64,000 nucleotides of DNA from Sorghum bicolor (lineage: Eukaryota; Streptophyta; Magnoliopsida; Poales; Poaceae), in assembly GCF_000003195.3 (NCBI RefSeq), contig NC_012872.2, forward strand, positions 56,835,695 through 56,899,694. The letters run 5' to 3'. The first letter of the stretch is position 1. Every line of letters begins with the position of its first letter. The position numbers and the translations under genes were made by a program. Of the stretch, positions 9,374-20,170 are shown piece after piece. The notes beneath the pieces were generated by a model. That model saw only the letters and a program-made list of their open reading frames with translations, was not told where the DNA came from and ran no database searches.

Positions 9374-12016
9374 CTATTTTGGATCCAGGTTAGCCCCGAT
9401 GAGGGCTGTCTTCTCGGGGTTGCCTTCGACCAGCTGCACTTCTTTGTACTCCTTGGATTTCGAGTTCTTTCTGGCTGTCTCCTGCTCAGGTAATCGGAGC
9501 TGGTCGGGAGGCAGCTGTGCGGCTTGGTTTGCTGTTTTCGCCATGCGGATTGAGAGGTCGATTGCCTCGGTGATCTTGAAGCTTTCTTCTTCGCAGGTGT
9601 ACGCGGTGTAGACGTTGCCTCTGATGGTTAGGACACCCTTCTCCGTGGGCATCTTAAGGACTAGGTATGAGTAGTGCGGGACTGCCATGAACTTTGTCAG
9701 CGATGGCCGGCCTAGTATGGCGTGATAGGTCCCGTCGAAATCCGCGACTACGAAGTTGATGAACTCCGTCTGGAAGTGATCGGGTGTGCCGAATTGGACA
9801 GGCAATGTTATCTGTCCGAGAGGCACCGAACTTTGACCTGGCAAAACCCCCCAGAATTGGGCGTCGTAAGGTTTTAGTTGTGCCGGTGATATCTTGAGGG
9901 CGGGCAGGCTGTTGCGGAAAAGGATGTCGATGGAGCTTCCCCCGTCCACGAGCACGCGCTCGAATCTGATGCTATTGATGCAGGGATCAAGAATCAGTGG
10001 GAAACGACCCGGCTCTGGGATAGCGGCCCACTGGTCCTTCCTGCTGAACGAGATCTCCCTGTGGGACCACGCGGGAAATTTCGGATCTGCAATCAGCCCG
10101 TCCGTGCTGTCTATGTTGAGGCAGGCTCTCTTTAACAGCTTTCTTTCTCGCTTGGACTCAGTGGAGACCTTGCCCCCGAAGATGGAGTGGACCACGTCGG
10201 TGGGGCTGACGTATTGGTGTCGGGGGTCCCTGTCTTGGTCCTCATCCTCATCTTCGTGGTCGTGCCCGTCGCGCTTGTTATTTTTCTTGGCGGAGTCCTC
10301 TTGGGCGGCCCGCCGTGTATAGATACTTTTGAGGACGCGGCACTCTTCCATGGTATGGTTAGACTTTGGGTGTAGCTGGCACGGTCCCTTCAACGTTTTG
10401 TTGTAGTCGTCTTGGTAGTCCCGTCGTCCATTGGGACGTTTGACCGTATTTACTTCGTGGTCGTATTCGCGAGGGCGCTTTCCTCTGAAGTCGTCGCGGC
10501 TGTCGCGCCGCCGATCCCAACCTTCTCAGTGATCGCGATTGTCAGAGCGGCGGTGATTTCTGTTGTCGTAGCGGCCGCGACCGTCATCTCGCCGTGAAGG
10601 CTGGTCGGGGCCTCTCGCATCGTCTCGGATTAATTTTTCTGCGTCATCAGCATCGGCGTAATTTTTAGCCGTGGCGAGGAGCTCTGCTACCGTTGATGGG
10701 CGCTTACGCAACAGCTTGTTCCTCAGCGCTTCATGGAAACGCAAGCCCTTGATAAAGGCTGATATGGCCTCGTCATGAGAAATCTTCGGGATTTTGAGAC
10801 GCATGTCCGAGAATCGTCGGATGTAATCGCGCAGAGGTTCATTCTTCCTGTCCCTTATCCTTTCAAGATCATACTTGTTTCCGGGCTGCTCGCATGTGGC
10901 GATGAAGTTGTCGATGAAAGCCTGGCGTAGCTCTTCCCAAGAGTCGAAGGAGTCCTCGGGCAAGCCAAGAAGCCACTGATGACCAGCCTGGTCGAGGACT
11001 ACGGGGAAATAGTTAGCCATGACGTGCTCATCTCCTGCCGCTGATCGGACGGCGATTTCATAGAGAGTGATCCAGTTCTCTGGATTTTCCTTGCCGTCGT
11101 ATTTTTTAAGTTTTTCGAGCTTGAAATTGCGGGGCCACACGACCTGGCGGAGGTGCGAGGAGAACTGCCTTAGGCCCGGAGGACCGTGGGTCGCATCGTA
11201 CTCGATGCGGCGCAGGTTTTCGTGGACTGCTCTCTCTGCGGCGCGCTTGTTGATGCGATCGCGGGCATCTTTGGGAGGGATGTTGTGGCGGAGATCCCTG
11301 TGTTGGTCTTCTTCTTGGCCGCGTACGCCGTGAATTTGCTTGCGGCGGCCATCGGCGTCCCGACCACCAACGTCGCGCCGCGAGTCCCCTCGACGGTTGT
11401 CGGGGGAGCGGCTGCGGTGACGCCTGCTGGGTGAGACCTGGCTACGATTAGTCTGGTCGGAGGCGGCTTCCGTATAAGAGACGTCCTGGACTCTCTTGAG
11501 TAGAGTGGCTGTCTGTCCCATTGCGGCGATCAGGTGTGCTCGGATGCTGGTCCGGACTCCCTGGCATTCGGGGGTGTCAGGAAGCCGGTCCAGGTTGGCC
11601 ATGGCGACAGCCACGTTGGCGCTTGGCGTTTTGTAGACTGGCTGATCCCCGACCATGTCAAAGGCATCGTTGAGGTTACTTGGTGGCATCTGTTGTTGCT
11701 CGTCCGCACGCCGTCGGGCGCGATCGGCGTTACGCTGCTCGCGGAGTTGCCTCTGGTCATCTGTTTCTCCGTCAACAGCCGGTTCGTCGGCGCTGACATT
11801 GAACACAATATCCCCTCGCCGGGGGGGAATATCGGGAATCGGTCGAAACCCGGAGGGTGTGAAGGAAAATCCAAGTCGTAGCCCTCGTCTTCGGTGTTTA
11901 TAACCTCGGTGGGGACGGAGCCGGTGCTTGAGTTGGTGCTGGAGACCTGGCCGTCCCGTAGCTCTCGGATTGTCACCATGTTGACATGGTGACGATTGTT
12001 CCTTGTCGGCGACCAA
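9374..12016 (-). pseudogene. gag: Element B gag and protease, with stop and frameshift
   Basis: Same-frame ORFs on the minus strand. The gag core is LRQVVWPRNFKLEKLKKYDG and onward, the Retrotrans_gag type found in Tat elements. It is followed by an Arg/Asp-rich tract, a zinc-knuckle variant C-x2-H-x4-H-x4-C (CQLHPKSNHTMEEC), and a retropepsin whose active site reads VDGGSS instead of the usual D-S/T-G. A TGA at 10526-10528 interrupts the Arg/Asp tract; element A keeps that codon open. The reading frame ends in TAG at 9374-9376, with RT following in the same frame. Confidence 0.88.
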
Positions 12017-12564
12017 CCCGCCTTGCTGAAAACGGATTGGACATGCTGTGAGTAAACAGAGGCCGAGTTGTTCAGGCCGTGAGGATAGTCTTCCTTTTTG
12101 AGCTCGACGGATCGTCCTGAGGGGGTTGAGGTTATCGTTAGGGACGTTCCCAGCCGTTCGTGTGTGGCGACACGAGTTGGCCGGCGGGATTTCAAAAAAT
12201 CCGCTCGTGCAGCTTGGTCGGGCTGGCGCAGAACTCCATCTATTAGTTGGGAGACTTCGAGTAGCTTGGAGTCAGTGCGATCAAGCGCTCGGAGGAGGTC
12301 CGAGCAGTCGATCTCCTTTCCCTTGTAGAGTGGGAACGGTGGTCGGGCGCTTGGTGCCGTCATGCGTGTGGTCGGAGACGGCGTGATCTCAGATTGGATC
12401 TGGATCTCCTTCGGAACCGTGGTCGCGAAGCCGCTGCTGCGCGTCGTCCACGTGATCTGGCCGACGGTGAACGTGAGGCCTTCGGGCACGGTCGCGGAAG
12501 CTGGGATCGTGACCATCTTGTTCGCCGGAAAAGTTGCACGCACACCCCCTACCTGGCGCGCCAC
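11530..12564 (-). pseudogene. Element B gag N-terminal frame (frameshifted from the rest)
   Basis: The 5' part of gag is open from the LTR edge but lies in a different frame from the gag core. Comparison with element A puts the shift in the G-run near 11818-11826, beside the FPP residues. The first bases after the LTR (minus strand TGGCGCGCCAGGTAGGGG) start with TGG and are the likely primer-binding site, so the true ATG must be further in; I cannot fix it. Confidence 0.7.
12547..12563 (-). promoter_or_regulatory. Primer-binding site of element B
   Basis: Directly inside the 5' LTR, the minus strand reads TGGCGCGCCAGGTAGGG. It starts with the TGG complementary to a tRNA CCA end. The identical sequence stands at the same place in element A (16438-16454). 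I do not assign the tRNA. Confidence 0.65.
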
Positions 12565-13023
12565 TGTCGATGAAAGCTGGTCGGCAGTCTACCTTGGGGT
12601 ATACCCACGGTAGTAGTTTATCGGTAGACGGTGCGCAAACTACGAACTCGATGGTGACGCAAGACACGGACAAGCTTTTTATCCAGGTTCGGCCGCCGAG
12701 TTGGCGTAATACCTACGTCCTGCGTCTGGTTGTATTGGATTGTGTTGAGAGATAATCTGTCCTAGGGGGGTCCCTTGCCCCTCTTTATATAGTCTGGAGG
12801 GCAGGGTTACAGATCTAGAAACTAATCCTAGTCGGTTACAATTGCCATGGATAATTCGATATCAATTCCTATTCTAACCGACTAGAATCCTGCTTGATCT
12901 CCACATCTTGTTTCCTTGCGCGAAACTCCAGGTTGTCGGATCAAGCCTTGAACTCGTCTCGTAATGGGCCAAGCCTCCTGGCCGAAGTCTAGCCATAAGG
13001 GTATAGGGGTTTATACCCCCACA
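12565..13023 (-). repeat. 5' LTR of element B
   Basis: 459 bp, the partner of 2420-2878. It ends next to the second CAAGC copy (13024-13028), where element A resumes. Confidence 0.95.
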
Positions 13024-16000
13024 CAAGCCAATCGGGATGGTACACTTCTTTTATGAATCCGGCTGCTAGAAGCCGTGTTATTTCTGTCCTAATAGCCTCC
13101 TTTTTGTCACGAGCGAACCGTCGCAGCTTTTGCTTGATGGGTCTTGCGGTCTTCGAGACATTTAAGGAGTGCTCGATCAGGTTTCGTGGGACGCCGGGCA
13201 TGTCAGCAGGTTTCCATGCGAAAACGCTTACATTGTCCCTTAGAAACCTGACGAGCGCGTCTTCCTATTTAGGGTCTAGGTTGGCCCCGATGAGGGCCGT
13301 CTTCTCGGGACTGCCTTCGACCAGCTATACTTCCTTATGCTCCTTGGATTTTGAGTTCTTCCTGGCGGTCTCCTGCTCGGGTAGTCGAAGCTGGTCGGGA
13401 GGTAGCTGTGCAGCCTGGGTTACTGTCTCTGCCATGCGGATTGAGAGATCGATTGCTTCGGTGATCTTGAAGCTCTCCTCCTCGCAAGTGTATGCAGTTA
13501 GACATTGCCCCTGACGGTTAGGACGCCTTTCTCCATGGGCATTTTAAGGACCAGGTATGAGTAATGTGGGACTGCCATGAACTTTGTTAGCGACGGTCGG
13601 CCTAGTATAGCATGGTAAGTCCCATCAAAGTCAGCGACCACAAAGTTGACGAACTCTGTTTGGAAGTGGTCGGATGTGCCGAATTGGACAGGCAACGTTA
13701 TCTGTCCGAGGGGCACTGAACTCTGACCGGGCAGGACTCCCCAGAACTGAGCGTCGTAGGGTTTTAGCTGTGCCGGAGATAGCTTGAGAGCGAGCAGGCT
13801 GTTACGGAAAAGGATGTCAATGGAGCTTCCTCCGTCCACGAGTACCTGCTCGAATCTGATGCTGTTGATGCAGGGGTCCAAGATTAGAGGGAAACGACCT
13901 GGCTCTGGGATAGCGGCCCACTGATCCTTCCTGCTGAAGGAGATCTCTCTGTGTGACCATGGAGGGAATTTCGGGTCTGCGATCAGGTCATCCGAGCTAT
14001 CTATGTTGAGGCAGGCTCTTTTTAGGAGCTTTCTTTCTCGCTTAGATTCGATGGAGACCTTGCCCCCGAAGATGGAGTGGACCACGTCGGTGGGACTGAC
14101 ATACTGGTGTCGTGGGTCCCTATCTTGGTCCTCGTCCTCTTCTTCGTGGTCGCGTCCGTCTTGCTTTCCATTCTTCTTGGCAGAGTCGTCTTGGGCGGCC
14201 CGTCGTGTGTAAATGTTTTTGAGGACGCGGCACTCTTCCATGGTATGGTTGGACTTTGGATGTAGTTGGCACGGTCCCTTCAACGTTTTGTTGTAGTCTT
14301 CTTGGTAGTCCCGCCGTCCGTTGGGGCGTTTGACCGTATTTACTTCGTGGTCATGGTCGCGGGGGCGTTTTCCTCTGAAATCATCGCGGTTGTCGCGCCG
14401 CCTATCCCAACCTTCCCTGTGGTCACGGTTGTCGGGACGTCGGTGGTTCCTGTTGTCGAAACGACCGCGACTATCATCTCGCCGGGGAGGTTGGTCAGGA
14501 CCTCTCGCATCGTCCCGTATGAGTTTTTCTGCGTCGTCGGCGTCGGCGTAATTTTTAGCTGTGGCGAGGAGCTCGGCCATCGTTGTTGGCCTTTTATGCA
14601 ACAGCTTGTTCCTCAGTGCTTCATGGAAGCGCAGCCCCTTGATGAAAGCAGATATGGCCTCGTCGTGGGAAATCTTCGGGATCTTAAGGCGCATATCTGA
14701 GAATCGCCGGATGTAATCGCGCAGAGGCTCGTTTTTCCTGTCCCTTATCCTTTCGAGGTCATATTTGTTTCCAGGCTGCTCGCATGTGGCGATAAAATTG
14801 TCGATGAAGGCCTGGCGCAGCTCTTCCCGAGAGTCGAAGGAGTCCTCGGGCAGGCCAAGAAGCCACTGGTGACCAGCCTGGTCGAGGACTACTGGGAAGT
14901 AGTTGGCCATGACGTGCTCGTCTCCTGCTGCTGATCGGACGGCGATCTCGTAAAGAGTGATCCAGTTTTCTGGATTTTCCTTGCCGTCGTATTTTTTGAG
15001 TTTCTCGAGCTTGAAATTGCGGGGCCACACGACCTGGCGGAGATGTGAGGAGAACTGCCTCAGGCCCGGGGGGCCGTGTGTTGCATCATATTCGATACGA
15101 CGCAGGTTTTCGTGGACTGCTCTCTCCGTGGTGCGCCTGTTGATGCGGTCTTGGGCGTCTTTGGGAGGGATGTTGTATCGAAGATCCCTGTGCTGGTTTA
15201 CTTCCTGACCACGCCCATGGTTCTGCTCGCGGCGACCGCCAGCATCCCGACCGCCGTCGTCACGCCGTGAATTTTTTCGATGATCGTCGGTGGAACGGTG
15301 CGGTGAGGTCCGGCTGCGGTGAGTCTGGTCGGAGGTGGCCTCCGTATAGGAGACGGCTTGGACTCTTTTGAGCAGAGTGGCTGTCTATCCCATTGCGGCG
15401 ATCAGATGTGCTCGAACGCTGGTTCGGATGCCCTGGCAATCGGGAGTGTCAGGGAGCCGATCTAAATTGGCCATGGCCACAGCCACGTTGGCGCTTGGCG
15501 TTTTGTAAACTGGCTGATCCCCGACCATGTCGAAAGCGTCGCTGAGATTATGCGGCGGGATTTGACGTTCCTCGTCCGCGCGTCGTCGGGCGCGATCGGC
15601 GTTACGTTGCTCGCGGAGCTGCCTCTGCTCGTCTGTTTCTCCATCGACGACCGGCTCGTCGGCACTGACATTGAAAACGATGTCTCCTCGCCGTGGTGGG
15701 AAGACCGAGAAATGAGAGAAGCCCGGAGGATGTGAAGGCAAATCCAGGTCGTAGTCCTCGTCTTCAGAGTTTATGACCTCGGTGGGGACGGAACCAGTGC
15801 TCGAGTTTGTGCTGGAGGCCTGGCCGTCCCGTAGCTCTCGGATCGTCACCATGTTGACGTAATGACGAGCTGGTCGACCGTTCTATTTTGGCAGCTAACC
15901 CGCCTTGTTGAAAAGGGATTGGACGTGCCGTGAGTAGAGGGAGGCCGAGTTGTTCAGACCGCATGGGTAATCCTCCTCCGGGTTAGCCTCAAGCTTGACG

Positions 16001-16455
16001 AATCGTCCTGAGGGAGTTGAGGTTATTGTCAGAGACATTCTCAGCCGTTCGTGTGTAACGACACGAGTTGGCCGGTGGGAGTTGAAAAAATCCGTTAGAG
16101 CGGCTTGATCAGGCTGGCGCGAGATCCCATCTACTAGTTGGGAAGCTTCGAGTAACTTGGAATCGGCGCGATCAAGTGCTTGGAGAAGGTCCGAGCAGTC
16201 GACCTCCTTCCCCTTGTAGCGTGGGAGTGGTGGTCGGGCGCTCGGTGCCGTCATCCGAGTGGTCGGAGGCGACGTCATCCCAGATTGGATCTGGGTTTCT
16301 TCCAAAACCGTGGTCGTGAGACCACCGCCGCGTGTCGTCCACGTGATCTGGCCGACGGTGAACGTGAGGCCTTCATGTACGGCCGCGGAAGCTGGAACTA
16401 TGACCATCTTGTTCGTCGGAGAAGTTGTACGCACACCCCCTACCTGGCGCGCCAC
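13024..16455 (-). pseudogene. gag: Element A gag-protease-RT start, several breaks
   Basis: The gag frame on the minus strand is one frame from 16455 down to about 13500. It is interrupted by TAA/TAG stops at 15895-15897 and 15385-15387, and by a single-base loss near 13500 that creates the stop at 13498-13500. The gag core, the Arg/Asp tract, the C-x2-H-x4-H-x4-C knuckle and the VDGGSS protease match copy B. As in B, TAG (13265-13267) stands between the protease end (after Asp-Pro-Lys) and the RT start. The RT N-terminal end (13024-13201) breaks off at the B insertion. Confidence 0.87.
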
Positions 16456-16916
16456 TGTCGACGAAAGCTGGTCGGCAGTCTACCTTGGGGTATACCCACG
16501 GTAGTAGTTTATCGGTAGACGGTGCGCAAACTACGAACTCGATGGTGACGCAAGACACGAGCGAGCTTTTTATCCAGGTTCGGCCGCCGAGTTGGCGTAA
16601 TACCTACGTCCTGCGTCTGATTGTATTGATTTGTGTTGAGAGAATAATCGTGTCCTAGGGGGGTCCCTTGCCCCTCCTTATATAGTCCGGAGGGCAAGGT
16701 TACAGATCTGGAAACTAATCCTAGTCGGTTACAATTGCCATAGATAGTTCGATATCAATTCCTATTCTAACCGACTAGAATCCTGCTTGATCTTCACGGC
16801 TTGTTCCCTTGCGCGAAACTCCAAGCTGTCGGATCAAGCTTTGAGCTTGTCTCGTAATGGGCCAAGTCTCCTGGCCCAAGTCTAGCCGTAAGGGTATAGG
16901 GGTTTATACCCCCACA
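16456..16916 (-). repeat. 5' LTR of element A
   Basis: 461 bp, TG...CA ends, clearly related to the LTRs of B but with more differences (for example around 16559 and 16642-16652). A is therefore a separate, older copy of the same family. The flanking bases to the right are TTCCC; the partner duplication is outside the window. Confidence 0.92.
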
Positions 16917-17164
16917 TTCCCCGCCACTCGCAACCTCCATCGCCCAATGACCCTACCCCCCCTAAATACAAGGCAACTGATTATGGAGAAAAACAAAAAA
17001 GGAATAAAAATGCCTTGGAATAAGCAACTCATTTCTTCCAACCCATGCAACTCATTGAGGAGAAAAAGAAAAAAAAGAACAAAAACGCCTTGGAATAGGC
17101 AACTCGTTCCTTGTGACCCCTGCCCAAATTACACAGTCCATACTCCTTCCAACTCAGCCCCATC

Positions 17165-17951
17165 TAAAGATGGTAATGAGTACAAATCCGCTAGGTTTTG
17201 CCATCATAAACCCATACCCATGAACATAAAATCTACTCGTTAAAAACCCATGACCCATCATGAGTACAGTTTTCAACCTAAACCATGCCCGCTCAGAGCC
17301 AGGTACCCAACGGTAACCCATGCCCGCAACAAGCACACCAACCTTACTTATTTTATGAACAAGAAGCATGTCTATGGTATAAATATTTTATATATATTTC
17401 CACCCCAATGAACAATTGCAATGAAAAAATCATCACAACATGAACTTTTATTTCATGTGTAGGCACCAGGCCACCACTGCTATAGGCTTGTGAACTGTGA
17501 AGTTGTCTTGTGTTCATGTGCTTGTATAAAGGTGTGGCATATATCTTCTTGCTTGCACAGGCTAGGTGGCACTATTACTTGTCCCCTCGTTGAGCAAAAC
17601 AATAGCAATCGAGTAGAGTTTTTGCTTGTTGTGGCCTATGAACGCCATGCTTAGGCAAGCCCAGAACTAAGTGGGCCACTATGTATGTAAGCCTCATATT
17701 TTTTACAAGTTTAAAACACTAGATAGACATCGTGACTAAACACTCATTAGACTAATCTAATATACGATGGATCAGGTCTAAAAACCCATGGGTTTACGAG
17801 TATGAATACTATATCCCTAGACCCACGGCCATAAACTCATTGGATTTAGCTTTTTACCTATTAACAAACCAATGGGTACATAAGTTAACCCATACCCTTA
17901 CCTTAATAGAGTCAAAACCTGTCAGGTTTTGAGTACCCATTGCCATCTTGA
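17165..17951. mobile_element. Non-autonomous hAT-type DNA transposon
   Basis: 787 bp flanked by the perfect 8-bp duplication GCCCCATC (17157-17164 and 17952-17959). The ends are imperfect inverted repeats: left TAAAGATGGTAATGAGTAC, right (reverse complement) TCAAGATGGCAATGGGTAC. Subterminal regions repeat AAACCCATG and ACCCATGCCCGC motifs, typical of hAT transposase-binding regions. No transposase ORF is present. Confidence 0.85.
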
Positions 17952-17959
17952 GCCCCATC

Positions 17960-19836
17960 TCCGACGTCGAGCGTCTACTGTCGTCTCATGCGCTCGCCTC
18001 TACCACTATCATCTCGTGCGTTCACCTCTACCATGGTGACTAGGGTTTAGTGGCGCCGCCGCCTCCATTGTCGCCATCCTCAACTTCCTACCGGATGCGA
18101 ACAAGGCGCTAGTGTTATCCTCAACGCCACCAATCTTCACGCCATCATCGTCCTCACGTCAACCGGCACTAGTAGTCCTCGGCCTCTACCTCGTCAAGGG
18201 TAGGATCGTTCCACCTCAACTCGTCAAGGTTAGGATCCATCTCTACCTCTATGTATCGATTGTGATTTAGGTGTAAGGCTCACATCTGTTGCTTGATGTG
18301 TGGATTTGTTTGCTGCATCGATGTTAGGGTATGCTTTTTATGAATTTGATCAATGATTGATTACTAATAGTAGTATATCGAGTCGCTGGTGCACGAGATG
18401 GGATAGATGGGGCAACAGGGTGCCGTTCCTATTTGTATGCAATGGCGGACACAACTTCATAACATTGGATATACATGGTATTTTTAAAAAACTCTTAAGA
18501 TTATGTCTAATAAATAAATAAATATTAACAACAATACATATGATATTATTAATAGTTTTCAACAATTTGAACTCATGTATATTCGTATATAATTTCTAGT
18601 ACAAACACGACAATCTTGTCATATTTAAAAATAGACAAATAAGGTGGCTATCCTATGACTCTTTTATTTATGATAACTTATTACGCTTGTGAATGAAATA
18701 CATTAATGGACACGTCTATTTATAATTGCTCATGGCCGCTATGTATTGCAAAAAAAATTTCTATATTTTTTCTTAGTACTTATCTATTTCTTAGATATTT
18801 ATAACATACAAGAATATTTAGACCTAGAGTATCCTAATTTTTGCTATGAAATATAACATATATATCTCATGTATCCTCATTATTTATCTAGAAAGTTTTA
18901 CAAATATGCATGGTTATCTTTAGGACTACCATTTAGTGTATATTTATCTTCATTGCTCGTGTATGATACTATCTTTAAAACTTTTATTCTTTGCCATCGT
19001 GGCCTTCTATCCTAGTAACAATTTAATCTCTTATTTTATCTCAGTACACTTTTTTATTAAACACATCACTTCTTTGGGTACACATGATGTCCCTCAAGTT
19101 TTGTTAACAAAAATATGGGATGCCACACTTGACATGTGGATTCATCTGTGAGCCTATGATCTTTCTATTTTTTTTATTCTCGCTTCTTGGTTGGTTTTTC
19201 TATTCCTGATTTATCCGCAGAGCGTGGTGACCTTCTTCTCTCCCCTTGCGGCTGAGCTCGCCCTAATATTCTACAAGACGCTCGCCTAGACGCGCTTATG
19301 CGCTAGGAAAAGGGGCATTGCCTCGCCTAAGGGGATAGATAGACAGCGTGCCCTAGATCTAGGGCTGTAATGCTTGAGGGAGGGATGACCAGTGACGTTA
19401 GAGGTAGTGAGCGTGCTAGGAGGAGGCTAGCGATAAGCATGCTCAGGAGGAAGGAGCACTGCGAGCGTGTAGCGGGCGGAGGTTGGGAGGAGGGTGGGGA
19501 AGATGAGCACAAGGTTACATAAATAATTGGCATGACCCAGAGAAGAGAAGATAGAGGCAACATCGCCGAGCTAGAAACACATATGAGAGGAGGTAGAAAG
19601 AGAAGAAGATTGGATAGAGCAGTGAGTTAGGTTAAAAAGATTAATAAAAATAACGTGTAATAGATAAGTTGGACTGGGCCTTTTTTAATATTTCTTTATA
19701 ACTTTATATAAGTCCATATTTTTCCATCTTTATCTAAAAAATAATAACATATGTAGCAAGTCTAGGTGCTCACCTAAGCTAGGTATGGGAGCCGTACAGA
19801 TACGTGAAACCCTATAGATACCGCCGCTTTTTCTAA
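17960..19836. other. Spacer without recognisable gene
   Basis: A short GC-rich piece (17960-18250) with CTCGTGCG/CACCTCTACC repeats may be an old gene fragment. It is followed by AT-rich DNA to about 19200. GCCTAGACGCGC-like text near 19285-19330 and CTAGGTGCTCACCTAAGC near 19763-19780 resemble ends of a degraded element, but I could not define boundaries or duplications. No coding region is supported. Confidence 0.5.
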
Positions 19837-20170
19837 CCTTGGCCTGCCACCTGAACTCGTCTGTCGTCTCGCCCGCCGCTCAGGCTCGGACGCTCGGTCC
19901 CTCAGCGCAGATCTTCTGCTCCTTCCCCACTCGCTCGGTCCCAGGCATCGGATCGGCTCCCCCTCGGCGGCGTCCAGCGACGGAGGGGCAGTCCCAGGCT
20001 CGGCGGCGGCGTCGGCGGCTCCCCCTCCCGCCTCTCGCCAGTCGCCTCGTGCCCTCGCCTCCGTCCTCCGCGCACCGGTCGGCAACCCTGCGTACGCACC
20101 TCCTTCTCCCCTCCCGCCTCTGCTGTACCGTGGGAGCCCGGCCAGCTGCCCAGGGTGGCCGGGCCTTGGC
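19837..20170 (+). promoter_or_regulatory. GC-rich segment, probable promoter/5' UTR of the RING-TRAF gene
   Basis: A GC-rich stretch with CGGCGGCGTCGGCGG text, typical of grass gene starts, in an AT-rich surrounding. The next coding exon begins 4 kb away, after an acceptor at 24175-24176 and 47 bases of 5' UTR, so a long 5' UTR intron (about 20.1-24.18 kb) is likely. The exact donor is uncertain; one candidate is CCTGC|GTACGC near 20090. Confidence 0.4.

Larger units (their letters stand above)
2420..13023 (-). mobile_element. Ty3/gypsy Tat-like element B, nested inside element A
   Basis: A 10.6-kb element on the minus strand with terminal repeats at 2420-2878 (3' LTR) and 12565-13023 (5' LTR), both 459 bp, flanked by CAAGC. 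In element order it has the primer-binding region, gag, protease, RT/RNase H, a truncated integrase, an antisense intron-bearing gene, a 70-bp tandem array and the 3' LTR. Gag has a frameshift and a nonsense codon, and pol has a 0.99-kb deletion. It is therefore defective in its own proteins although the LTRs are about 99% identical. Confidence 0.95.
13024..16916 (-). mobile_element. Ty3/gypsy Tat-like element A, right part (5' half)
   Basis: The 5' portion of the outer copy: 5' LTR 16456-16916, primer-binding site, gag, protease and the N-terminal end of RT, up to the CAAGC duplication where B inserted. It joins in sequence to 2414 and leftwards. Confidence 0.92.

Noticed and set aside
19266..19790. 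Helitron or MITE with CTAGGCGC-like ends
   Set aside because: Similar words occur at both sides, but no clear ends, duplication or hairpin could be fixed.
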